DNA of 43,956 nucleotides, taken from the NCBI RefSeq assembly GCF_011058165.1, contig NZ_JAALEG010000050.1, forward strand, positions 1 through 43,956, in the 5' to 3' direction. The DNA is from Rhodococcus aetherivorans. Lineage in GTDB: Bacteria; Actinomycetota; Actinomycetes; Mycobacteriales; Mycobacteriaceae. The first letter of the stretch is position 1, and each line of letters starts with the position of its first letter. The notes beneath the pieces were generated by a model. The model was not told the origin of the DNA, searched no databases, and saw nothing but the letters and a program-made list of their open reading frames with translations. Position numbers and translations under genes: made by a program. Of the stretch, positions 34,901-42,846 are shown piece by piece.

Positions 34901-36702
34901 TACTGCTCGGCGAGTTGCTGCACCGCCTCGATCGCGAACGCCCCGGACCCGAGCGCGGGCTCGCACACGGTCAGGTCGAGGATGTCGCGGGCCGGGGTGC
35001 GGATGCCGTCCTGGTCGAGCAGTTCCTCGAGCGCCTGCCCGACCACGAACCGGGTGAGCACCTCGGGAGAGTAGTACGACGCGGACTGCTGGCGTTCGCG
35101 GCCGGCGAGCCGGAACACAAATGTGCCGCGCCGGTGGATCACCGGCTTGCATTCACCGGTGACCTCGTCGGGCGCACGGACGAAGTCGGCCTTCGCGATG
35201 CCCTCGATGCGGTCGTGCGGCACCACCCAGGAGCCCTTCGACGCATCACCGTTCTTCGCGACCTCGTACAAGTCTTCCTCGGCGAAGAATCCGGTGTAGC
35301 TCATCAGGCCCTCGTACACCGCGCCGAGCTGGTTGATGCCGAGCTGGGCGTAGGAGATGAAACCGCGGTCGCGGCCCTTGGCCTCCTTGCTCAGCAGCAG
35401 GTGCCGCAGCACCTGCTGCAGCGCGGCGTTGCCCAGCTTCACCTCGTCGATCAGCGCCGTCGTGACGGGCCGGAACAGGTCGGCTCGCAGCGACCGGAAC
35501 GTGAGCCCGGCGAGCCCGGCCTGCTCGGCCTCGTCGGCCGGGTCGAATTCGGTGGGGTCGGTGTCGTCGGTCTCGTCCTCGTCGCCGCCGTCGTGCCCGC
35601 GGTCGACGAGCTCGAACAGCGCGGCGAGTGAGTCGTACAGGTGGGTGCCGGCCTTGGCGCGGGGGCTGGCGAGCTCGACGAGCGTCAGCTCACGCAGGCG
35701 GTCGAGGCTGTATCCACGCTCGTAGGCGTCGACGCCGACGGGGACCACGGCGAGCTCCGGGGAGGCCTCGGCATAGAGCAGGAACAGGATGCGGTACAGG
35801 AACCGCAGTGACTGGCGGGCCAGCGGCTGCGCCTGCCCGGCCGGCAGCGGATCGAGGCCGAGTTCGCGTCGGCGGGTGACCACCTCGTTGGCGATGATCT
35901 CGATGGACAGCCGCACACCCTCGCGCAGGTCCTGCGAGACCCCGACGGTGTGTTTGATCGATTCCTCGAGCACCTGGCTCCACCAGATGGTGCCCTCGGC
36001 GTCGGGGGCGAGTGACTCGGCCGCCAGGCAGGTAAGGGCGCGGTCGATCTCGGCGCCGCGTTTGTCGTCGTTGCGTTCGCCGACCAGTTGCAGGTCGACG
36101 GCGAGGTAGCGGCCCTCGAGCCACCGCTCGCGCTCGGTGACGAGTGCGAGACCGCCGGCGAGGACCAGCGCGAACTGGGGCCCGTCGTCGGCGACGAACA
36201 GCCGCGACAGCAGCGACGCGGTCGAGGTGATCGCCTCGTCGTCGGTGTGAAATTCGCGCAGCAGCGTCTTCTCGGTCTTGCCGAGCAGGTCGTCGATCGT
36301 CAGGTTGGCGCGCGCCTCGACGATCACCAGCGGCGCCGGACCGGTGAGTCCGCGGCTGCGGAACGCCAGCACCGGGCCGGGTTCGGTGTCCGAGCCGCCC
36401 AGACGTTCGCACTCCCACCGCAGTGAGGCGTCGAAACCGAGGATCATCCGTAGCTGCCGGTAGAGTTCATCGAGCAGGTCCTCGTCGGCCGCCTCGGAAA
36501 GGCCGTTGAACGTGCGTGTTAACGCGTTTCGGTGCTCGGTGTAGCGGGTACGTGGCGTCGCGTCCCCGTTGTCCTTGGCGGTGTCCCACTGCTTGCGGCG
36601 TTCGAGTACCTTCGCCTGGAACGACTGCGATTTCGCGTCGGTGCCGAAGTAGTGCTCGCTGATGAAGTCCTCGCCGAGAACGAGGGCATCCGACGGGGTC
36701 AT
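31981..36702 (-). CDS. N6-adenine DNA methyltransferase, DISARM/PglX-like
   Basis: A 1573-residue protein from ATG 36702-36700, with AGGAG five bases upstream and a 4-base ATGA overlap with the SNF2 helicase gene. The N-terminal 500 residues (DFISEHYFGTD, VIVEARANLTIDDLLGKTEKTLLREFHTDD, RFLYRILFLLYAEASPEL) are typical of Eco57I/PglX-type enzymes. SAM motif I is VCEPALGSGAFAIEAVQQL (about 574) and the catalytic motif is VGNPPWV (about 951), the wide spacing being normal for the group. The C-terminal 600 residues should recognise the target site. It probably marks host DNA so that the helicase/nuclease partners spare it. No nuclease motif is visible in it. Confidence 0.88.
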   Translation of the reverse strand: MTPSDALVLGEDFISEHYFGTDAKSQSFQAKVLERRKQWDTAKDNGDATPRTRYTEHRNALTRTFNGLSEAADEDLLDELYRQLRMILGFDASLRWECERLGGSDTEPGPVLAFRSRGLTGPAPLVIVEARANLTIDDLLGKTEKTLLREFHTDDEAITSTASLLSRLFVADDGPQFALVLAGGLALVTERERWLEGRYLAVDLQLVGERNDDKRGAEIDRALTCLAAESLAPDAEGTIWWSQVLEESIKHTVGVSQDLREGVRLSIEIIANEVVTRRRELGLDPLPAGQAQPLARQSLRFLYRILFLLYAEASPELAVVPVGVDAYERGYSLDRLRELTLVELASPRAKAGTHLYDSLAALFELVDRGHDGGDEDETDDTDPTEFDPADEAEQAGLAGLTFRSLRADLFRPVTTALIDEVKLGNAALQQVLRHLLLSKEAKGRDRGFISYAQLGINQLGAVYEGLMSYTGFFAEEDLYEVAKNGDASKGSWVVPHDRIEGIAKADFVRAPDEVTGECKPVIHRRGTFVFRLAGRERQQSASYYSPEVLTRFVVGQALEELLDQDGIRTPARDILDLTVCEPALGSGAFAIEAVQQLAEQYLTRAQEERGERIDPDKYTAALQRVKAYIALHQVYGVDLNATAVEFAEISLWLATMGEGLSAPWFGLHLRRGNSLVGARRAVLPSAAVKAAGWITAMPVDKPIAGLGEDLNGAVHHFLLPADGWGSTVDAKDAKELAPDTLQRLKHWRKSLRPKLTAKQVTALAELARRADRLWALALRRLEIAETQIRRDIPVWGADQLPVGGAVTREQIEASLADPHGSYQRLRRVMDAWCALWFWPLTDDTATVNGELVTPPTIDNWIDALRQLLGQDLKVSRKDQQQHSLADIAEWTELGEAEDADLAFAQAKDPEDVLTAHPWLVVCERLAERHGFFHWELDFAPVFARGGFDLQVGNPPWVRPITDVDALLAEGDPWFQLAIKATQAQVKAKREATLTLPGICNLVIDGTADVAALAEFVGDSRQYPHLVGLQPDLYRCFMEQTWRHISARGVVSLIHPETHFTDEKAGVLREATYGRLRRHWQFINELQFFEIDHHVSYGIHVYGPHRDPNFLSAASLYHPDTVVRSLQHEGTGPEPGLKDDAGAWDLRPHAARIITVTDEVLESWKNALEAPAVPARQTRMVYTVNRSAASVLEKLTATSRIGALGLQFSAGWHEKNDRTKGYFEAEWGVANSWDDVILQGPHLHVATPLYKTPNSTMRNNLDWSATDFEALAADAIPATSYKPVCAPEKYDADYTSWEVTGEDGIVETVRARDCYRIAWRMMAANTGERTLIPAILPPGAAHIHGLTAAAIPHSTRTIATVVGVASSLIADFGVRSAPKATISPTTVSRLPFVDHSRIRLAIAGRALRLNCVTTAYASLWNECVYPAMQSDSWTGGFTHTRRRPLGEIGLEWTRDTPLRIAADRRQALVEIDALVALGLGLTADELCTVYRTQFPVLYGYDRKTYLYDNAGRLVPQEVLVKWRTRGDKLSEEERTATNPAGKTYTYELPFRFLDREADMREAYTEFERRLAAER

Positions 36703-39623
36703 CGTGGCTCCTGTGCCATGGGCGTGAAGTTCTGCGGGACCACCACGATCAGTGGCCGGGTCAGACGCCGATCGGGGTTCATGGCCTGCGCGAGGGTCTC
36801 TTCCTCCGTGATCCGGGCGGTGCGCCGCTTGAGGTCGGCGCGTTGCACGAGCGCGTCGGCCTCCTGCTTCCATCTTCTCGACCGCGCGATCCAGTCGTCC
36901 ACTCGCTGCGCGGTTTCCTGCCGGATCGCGGTCGCCTGCTGGTCGGCCGCCGAATCGGCGGCGCGCACAGCCGCCGCGACCAGCGGTTGCAACGCGTCGA
37001 CACCGGTCAGGTCACCGGCGTTGACCGCCGACAAGGCCAGCGTCGCCACGGCATCCGGTGCGCTCGCATGCGGCAGGGCGAGCCCGGACGGGGCAGTGGG
37101 GTCGGGGAAGGCAACGGTGTAATAGGACGCGGCGACCACCTGGCCACGCACATTGGTGTGCGTGACCTGCACCAACACGGTGGGGAAGGCGACGTCCCCG
37201 CGGACCGCGAAGATCTGGTCGCGGCCGAGTTCGGCGAGTGCTCGGTCGGCGGCCCAGTCGATGATCGGGTGCAGCGGCGCCAAATAGTGTGCTTCCGGCC
37301 AAGTGGAGGTCGACTCCCCGGACCGGGCCTGCCGCAATTCCTCCTCACCGCGCAGGGTGGTGTATGCAAGCTTGAACGACTCGGTGACCTTGCGGTCGCG
37401 CAGGTAGGACTGCGGCAGCACCTCGAGCCGTTGCGCCAGATCGCGCGGCGGGGTGAGGCTGGCGATCGACTGCCGCTTGTGCACCGTCCAGCTCACGCCG
37501 TTCGGTGGTGCTTTCTCGGGTGTCTTGATGAACTCGGCGAGGGCGTCGGAGAGGAAGGCGAATTCCGTTGGGTACACGCCGGTTCCGGCCTGATCCGGGA
37601 TGGCGCCCACCGGTTCGGGGACGTCCTGGGGGATCTGGCCGGTGGCGAGGTCGGCGAACAGCGCGTCGAGGCCGCCGCCGGCACCGACCTGGTCGACGGT
37701 CTTGACCACGTGGTCGAGTTGCTTGTGGCCGGCGAGGACCTCGCGGATCGCGTCCTCCTCGGCCTTCACGTCGTAGGTGCCGATCAGCGAGGCGGAGTCG
37801 CCGAGCGCGGTGTGCGCCTCGTGCTCACGTTCGACGAGTTTGGTGAGCACCCGGATGTCGCCGCCGAACCGCTCGGTGGACGGGGTGAGCAACAGGGTGG
37901 TGATCTCAGGCCGATGACGCTGACCATAGCGGTCGATGCGGCCGTTGCGCTGCTCGATGCGGATGAGGCTCCAGGGGATGTCGTAATGCACCAGATGGTG
38001 GCACTGCGAGTGCAGATTCACACCCTCGGAGGCGACATCGCCGGTGACGAGTACTCGGATCGGTGACGACTCGAGCTTGAACGATTCCACGATGTCCTGC
38101 TGCTCGGTGTCGGACAGGCCGCCGTGCAGGACCGTTACCTGGCCGAGCTCCCTACCGCGCGTGGGGGTGAGCTTCAGGTCCTTCGCGAGGGCATCGGCGA
38201 GCCAGTTCAAAGTGGCGACCCGCTCGGCGAAGATCACCACGCGGCGGGTGCCGGTGCGGGAGACGCCGATCTCGGCGAGGTGCTCGCGCAGGGCATCGTA
38301 CTTGGCCGAGCCGGCGTGGCGGGCCCGGACGGCGAGGCCGGCGAGCCGGTCGAGCGCGTCACGTTCGGGTGCGGTGGCCGGGTCGTCCTCGTCCAGCCGC
38401 CGACGGCGTTCACGGACCGATTCGACCAGCGCCGCCGGGGAGGAGAGATAGGCCTTGGCCAGGACCCACGGGAACAGCGAGGCGTTCTTGCCGGAATAGG
38501 GCGAGGTGCCCGACCCCGGCCACAACCACACCTGCTCGAGTTCGCGGGCGACCTCGTCCTCGAGCGGCGACGCCGGGACGGGGATGTTGCGGGGCGGCTG
38601 ACGCTCGGCCCAGTCGGAGCCCACCTCGCCGGCGACGTCCGGGTGGTGGCGGTGGCGGCGGATGACCAGCTTGGCGACCTCGTCGAGGTCGAGCTCACCG
38701 GTGGGACTCACCGCGCTCGGGTCGAGCATGCGGACCAGCTCGGCGAACGATTCCGCGCGGCCGTTGTGCGGGGTGGCGGAGGCGAGGATCAGCGCGTCGG
38801 TGCGGGAAGCGAGCAGCCGGGCAAGCCTGTTGTTCTGCGAGGTGGAGTTGGTGACGTTGTGCGACTCGTCGATCACCACCGCATCCCAGGTGTGTTTGCG
38901 CAGGCTGGCGACGTAGCGGTCGCTCTTGAGGGTGTCGATCGAGATGACGACCCGTTTGTAGTAGGTGAACGGGTTGCGGTTGCCGGGCAGCACCCGGCGG
39001 ATGCGCTGGATACCGGTCGAGTCGAGGCGGACGAACGGCAGCGCGAACCGCGTCCACAGTTCCATCTGCATCTGTTCGAGCACGTGCTTCGGCGTCACGA
39101 TCAGAATGCGTTCGCCCCGGCCGCGGCGCACCAGCTCGGACAAGATCATGCCGATCTCGAGGGTCTTGCCGAGTCCGACGGCGTCGGCGAGCAGGATGCG
39201 CGGGCGAAGCTTGTCGGGGTCGAGGGCCTTGCGGACGGCCTTCATCTGATACTCGAGGTGGTTCGCGAGGCCACGGTGCGCGGTAGTCAGGCCCGGGTCG
39301 GCGACCGCGACCGGCGTCTTGCGCAGCATCGACTCGAGCCACAGCCGGGACCGCCGGAACTGGTCGGAGGTGTCGGCGACCAGCGCGACCTTCGTCGGAT
39401 CGGCCTCGACGACATTGTCGATCGCGGTCGAGAACACGGCGTCGGTGTCACGGACCAGCTCGGACAGGCCCGTGACGTGCACGAAGAACCCGTCCAGCGT
39501 CGCCTCGACCTTGGTGACCAGCCAGTCCTCGTCACGGACGATCACGATCGAGCCGGGGGCGGCAGTAAATGGTTCTGCGGGCGAAGGATTCCGTGGAGCG
39601 GTAGAACACAATTCGGACGTCAT
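36699..39623 (-). CDS. SNF2-type SF2 helicase, DrmD-like, first gene of the defence operon
   Basis: A 974-residue protein. Motifs: LADAVGLGKTLE (Walker A, about 145), VVIDESHNV (about 250), LASATPH, VASEGVNL and QRNGRIDRYGQ (about 560), in the RapA/DrmD-like arrangement. The C-terminal 300 residues (from about 670) have no motif I know and end in a charged helical region. ATG 39623-39621 has no close ribosome binding site (GGGAG is 15 bases away), so the start could be leaderless or weak. The gene opens the operon and diverges from the Mrr-like gene. Its role is probably DNA translocation on incoming phage DNA. Confidence 0.87.
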   Translation of the reverse strand: MTSELCSTAPRNPSPAEPFTAAPGSIVIVRDEDWLVTKVEATLDGFFVHVTGLSELVRDTDAVFSTAIDNVVEADPTKVALVADTSDQFRRSRLWLESMLRKTPVAVADPGLTTAHRGLANHLEYQMKAVRKALDPDKLRPRILLADAVGLGKTLEIGMILSELVRRGRGERILIVTPKHVLEQMQMELWTRFALPFVRLDSTGIQRIRRVLPGNRNPFTYYKRVVISIDTLKSDRYVASLRKHTWDAVVIDESHNVTNSTSQNNRLARLLASRTDALILASATPHNGRAESFAELVRMLDPSAVSPTGELDLDEVAKLVIRRHRHHPDVAGEVGSDWAERQPPRNIPVPASPLEDEVARELEQVWLWPGSGTSPYSGKNASLFPWVLAKAYLSSPAALVESVRERRRRLDEDDPATAPERDALDRLAGLAVRARHAGSAKYDALREHLAEIGVSRTGTRRVVIFAERVATLNWLADALAKDLKLTPTRGRELGQVTVLHGGLSDTEQQDIVESFKLESSPIRVLVTGDVASEGVNLHSQCHHLVHYDIPWSLIRIEQRNGRIDRYGQRHRPEITTLLLTPSTERFGGDIRVLTKLVEREHEAHTALGDSASLIGTYDVKAEEDAIREVLAGHKQLDHVVKTVDQVGAGGGLDALFADLATGQIPQDVPEPVGAIPDQAGTGVYPTEFAFLSDALAEFIKTPEKAPPNGVSWTVHKRQSIASLTPPRDLAQRLEVLPQSYLRDRKVTESFKLAYTTLRGEEELRQARSGESTSTWPEAHYLAPLHPIIDWAADRALAELGRDQIFAVRGDVAFPTVLVQVTHTNVRGQVVAASYYTVAFPDPTAPSGLALPHASAPDAVATLALSAVNAGDLTGVDALQPLVAAAVRAADSAADQQATAIRQETAQRVDDWIARSRRWKQEADALVQRADLKRRTARITEEETLAQAMNPDRRLTRPLIVVVPQNFTPMAQEPR

Positions 39624-40055
39624 CGTCGCCGCACACGCTCCCTGTCAGAAGCCGAAAACTCGTTGCCGGCCGCATGCTGTGCGTGGTGGGCCCGGGACCA
39701 ACTGCGTTCCACCGATTCGTCCACCACACCGTCCTATATGCGTAACTGTTCGCTGCGCCGTGAGGTTATCACCGCGCTACTCGCGCGACATCAGCCAACC
39801 TGAGCATGTCCGCGTGGTGCAATCGGCTGGCAACAGTAGGGAAAACGAAACAGCCAAGCTGTAAGAGCGATCGCGTTCAAATCGTCAACCCATGTGGTGC
39901 GTGCCGTCGGAGAGCACTGGGGCGAGGAAGCCGAACGTTGCCGTCGGGGCGAGCAGGCAGGCGAGCCGGCCACATCCGGCACGTCGTAGGGTGCGAGCGT
40001 TTCCGTACGCCCCCAGTCCATGGATGAGTTCACGCTCTTGCTGCAGTATGTCGGC

Positions 40056-40073
40056 CGTTTACGGCGGTAAACG
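40056..40073. promoter_or_regulatory. Palindromic operator, upstream copy
   Basis: GTTTAC and GTAAAC arms, extended to CGTTTAC and GTAAACG, surround GGCG. It is a near-copy of the site at 40093-40114, centred 39 bases upstream of it. Confidence 0.7.
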
Positions 40074-40092
40074 AAAAGGGCCAATTGGTATG

Positions 40093-40114
40093 GTTGTTTA
40101 CCGCGGTAAACAAC
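40093..40114. promoter_or_regulatory. 22-bp perfect palindromic operator before the Mrr gene
   Basis: Half-site GTTGTTTACCG followed by its exact complement. It overlaps the end of the candidate -10 element and lies 63 bases before the start codon, so a bound dimer would block transcription. The binding protein is not obvious in this window; the site may respond to a regulator encoded elsewhere. Confidence 0.75.
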
Positions 40115-40176
40115 CTGATCCTGACCGGGCCGCACCGCGGAGATTCATCCGCACAGCACGGAGAGGGATCAGAGAA

Positions 40177-41223
40177 ATGACCGCATGGGTGATCCGTGCT
40201 GGAAGGCACGGTGAGCGGGAACAGTGGTGTCTCGAGAACGGCACCGCCGGTGGCGGGTGGGATGAAGTCGGCGATCTCTCTCACTGCAAGTCCCGTGCGG
40301 ATGTCCGGAAGCTACTCGACGACGCGATGCCGGGCACCACATCGGGCTTGCGCGCGAACAATGCGGGCCAACTCTGGGGCCTGCTCCATGTAATGCCGGG
40401 GGACATCGTCATCCTGCCCCGAAAGACGACGAAGTCCCTCGCATTCGGTATCTGCACCAAAGGTTACGAATACTGGCCGAGCGCCCCATTGAAACACGTC
40501 GTCTCCGTCAATTGGAAACGCGATGACGTGCCCCGGTCGGCCATCAAAGACGACTTGCTCTACACACTCGGCGCGATAATGACGATCTTCACGGCGAGCA
40601 GAAACGAAGCAGAGGTCCGATTCCGCACAGTCATTGAGACCGGGACAGATCCGGGGTCGTTAGCACTCGACGAGACCGCCAAGACGCAACAGTCGACCGG
40701 GGACGCGGCCGACTCCGACAGTGTCGTCGACCCCGTTTCCGTTCCCACATTGGAGACAATCCGGGACCGTGTTCGCACCCATGTGTCGGAGAACTTCAAG
40801 GGACATCGCCTCAGTGAACTCGTGGCCGACATCCTCAGGGTTCGCGGGTTCGTCTGTGACGTTTCTCCACCCGGACCCGACCAAGGCGTCGACATCCTCG
40901 CGGGTTCCGGCCCCTTGGGGCTGGACTCGCCGACGCTCATCGTCGAAGTGAAATCCGAGGAGGGACAGATCAAGGCTCCTGTGGTTCGCGGACTTCAAGG
41001 CGCGATGTTGTCTAACCGCTCAGATCAGGGACTACTCGTTGCCTGGGGTGGCATCACGAAGGATGCCAAACGGGAGATTCGCACCGACAGACTGACGATG
41101 CGAGTCTGGGATGCCGATGATGTGTTGGACCAGCTCTTCGACGTATACGAACAACTGCCCGAAGAGACCCGTCGCGCCATTCCCCTGAAGAGGGCATGGG
41201 TCCTCGACGAGGAAGCGGGATAA
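40177..41223 (+). CDS. Mrr-family restriction endonuclease with EVE-like N terminus
   Basis: A 348-residue protein from ATG 40177; the same frame is open from 39892, but the protein-like text begins here. Residues 1-130 (AWVIRAGRHGEREQWCLENG, NNAGQLWGLLHVMPGDIVILP, AFGICTKGYEYW) resemble the EVE/PUA-like readers that sense modified bases in type IV restriction enzymes. Residues 200-330 form the Mrr catalytic domain: LSELVADILRVRGF, GPDQGVDILA (about 233-242) and LIVEVKS (253-259), giving the Asp...Glu-x-Lys nuclease site. It should cut DNA carrying foreign or modified bases. It diverges from the DISARM-like operon, and the methylase there must not mark DNA in a form this enzyme attacks. Confidence 0.83.
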   Translation: MTAWVIRAGRHGEREQWCLENGTAGGGWDEVGDLSHCKSRADVRKLLDDAMPGTTSGLRANNAGQLWGLLHVMPGDIVILPRKTTKSLAFGICTKGYEYWPSAPLKHVVSVNWKRDDVPRSAIKDDLLYTLGAIMTIFTASRNEAEVRFRTVIETGTDPGSLALDETAKTQQSTGDAADSDSVVDPVSVPTLETIRDRVRTHVSENFKGHRLSELVADILRVRGFVCDVSPPGPDQGVDILAGSGPLGLDSPTLIVEVKSEEGQIKAPVVRGLQGAMLSNRSDQGLLVAWGGITKDAKREIRTDRLTMRVWDADDVLDQLFDVYEQLPEETRRAIPLKRAWVLDEEAG

Positions 41224-41504
41224 CCCGTTGACGGCGAGCGGCAAGACTTTCGACTATGTCGCGACGCCACGGAACTGATGCGACACGACCCCTGACCTGA
41301 GTGACGGCATGGCGCTACCTCGAACGGATCGCCGCCGACGGCGCCGCGTCCCAGCTCCCCGGAGTACGGAAAGGCCGGCCGACCGCAGGTGTGGTACGAA
41401 CTTCGTGGAAAACGGGCCGACGATGGCGTAACGGCAGCTCCCTTCCTGCGCGACGTACCGGGTGGGTCCGGCGACCGACGCCTCGGCCCCTGCAGGAGAT
41501 GCCC
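41224..41504. other. Gap before the lipoprotein gene
   Basis: About 280 bases. The lipoprotein frame is open through most of it, but the text is Arg/Gly-rich without a signal sequence. I see no promoter or hairpin that stands out. Confidence 0.4.
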
Positions 41505-42179
41505 ATGAGGCTCCACACGACCATCCTGGCGATCGGTGTCGCTGCGACTGCCCTGCTCGCAGCATGCGCCACCACCGACGATCCGGCGACCCCGACAACC
41601 CCGGCCCCCGCGATACCGTCCGCGGCGGTTGCCCCCACCATCACGGCCGAGCCGTCGACCCGCATTCCGGGTCCCCTACCCACCCGGTCGACGACCGAGC
41701 CGCAGGCACCCGTGGCCGTCCCCGTGGAACCGCCTCGAGAGGCCTCCGCCCTCGAAGGAAAGGGGCTGTGTCTCGACCCGACGTCGGCACCGGTCGCCAG
41801 CGCGCTCGCAAGCCTGAGCGACGACGACTTTGCGTGGCAGGTGGAGGATGCGACCGACGCCGTCGTCGGACAGTGCCCTGCGCTGATGTGGCTGGTGGCA
41901 GTCGGCGGCAACAGTGCTGCCGCTCCGGAGCATGTGCTGTTCTTCGCCGACGGCCGCTATCTCGGCACCGGCACATCCGAGGCCTACGCCTACACGTCGG
42001 TCGCCGCCGCCACCGACACCTCCGTCACCGTCGAATACCGGTGGCTCGCCGGAGACGAACCGTTCTGCTGCCCGGCCGGTGGTCCCGCCGCCGTCACCTA
42101 TACCTGGGACGGATCCCAGATCGTCATGGAACAGCCCCTTCCCCCGGAGATGCTCGCCTCCTACGGCGAGGGGAACTGA
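41505..42179 (+). CDS. LppP/LprE-like lipoprotein
   Basis: A 224-residue lipoprotein from ATG 41505, with GCAGGAG six bases upstream. The signal sequence ends in the lipobox LAAC with Cys21 as lipid anchor. A Pro/Thr-rich spacer (about residues 26-75) leads to the LppP/LprE domain: GLCLDPTSAPVASALASL, CPALMWLVAVGG, HVLFFADGRYLGTGTSEAY, VEYRWLAGDEPFCCPAGGPAAVTYTWDG. This family is found on the outer face of the membrane in mycobacteria and relatives. Its role is not well defined; it is linked to envelope function. It is an ordinary gene, set apart from the defence genes next to it. Confidence 0.85.
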   Translation: MRLHTTILAIGVAATALLAACATTDDPATPTTPAPAIPSAAVAPTITAEPSTRIPGPLPTRSTTEPQAPVAVPVEPPREASALEGKGLCLDPTSAPVASALASLSDDDFAWQVEDATDAVVGQCPALMWLVAVGGNSAAAPEHVLFFADGRYLGTGTSEAYAYTSVAAATDTSVTVEYRWLAGDEPFCCPAGGPAAVTYTWDGSQIVMEQPLPPEMLASYGEGN

Positions 42180-42846
42180 CCCGGCCCTGTCCGACCAGGC
42201 CAATAGTCCGATCACTCCCGGTAGGCACCCTACTTCTCGAGGACCCACCGGGACTGCTCTGCCCGGACCGTGCCGGACTCGCACCACTGGCCGGGCGCTA
42301 CGTGAACTTCGTTGTTGATGCGCCGTTACGACCGGACCCCTACTCCATGGGGTCTACGCCTTCGGTGCTGGTTGCGCGTGGCGCGTCGATGTCGGCGCGG
42401 TGCAGAAGTGACAGCTTCTTCGCCGGTCGGTGTGTTCTACGCGCTCGCGTTGAGCCGGTTGACATTTCTTACGCGGCGAATCCCGGACAGGCCCGATGGG
42501 GGTGAGGGAGGCGGACCTCGGCCTATCACTCGGCGCCCACCGCACGCCGCCACCAACCTCTACTCTCGCGCCGCCACCGGTTCGGGCGCTACGTCAGGCG
42601 ATCCCACCGACTTTGCGGCCGAGCCGCCCCGGCACGGTCGAGTTCGGCGCGTTGTCGCCGTCCGAGGCGGCGTTATCGGAGCTGTCCGCATCCTCGGTCC
42701 GCGTCACCAGCCGTCGCACCGTCGAGGCCGACCAACTCGGCGATCGACGTCGAGGTCTCGCCCCGGTCAACGACCTGCGTTAGTGACTTGCCCGCCGCCA
42801 GTTTCGTGGCGGGTCCGGCGCACCAGCCCGGTGAAAGGCAGGATGC
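42180..42846. other. Non-coding stretch between lipoprotein and recombinase-like gene
   Basis: About 670 bases. Frames here are Arg/Pro-rich with no start signals; one (42496-42783) has less biased text near its end but no ribosome binding site. A weak hairpin (CCGCCA 42795-42800, TGGCGG 42807-42812) lies downstream of the recombinase-like gene and may end it. I see nothing else. Confidence 0.4.

Larger units (their letters stand above)
39624..40176. promoter_or_regulatory. Divergent promoter region of defence operon and Mrr gene
   Basis: About 550 bases between the SNF2 start (-) and the Mrr-like start (+). It holds two palindromic operators at the Mrr-proximal side, described separately. 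TATGGT at 40089-40094, preceded by TG, is a candidate -10 for the Mrr gene, and the second palindrome starts inside it. For the operon, the reverse strand around 39735 carries a TATA-like stretch (CATATAGGACGG). No gene is convincing here. Confidence 0.5.

Noticed and set aside
23350-39623. Dpd (7-deazaguanine in DNA) system
   Set aside because: The helicases look similar, but no transglycosylase or preQ0-type synthesis gene is present.
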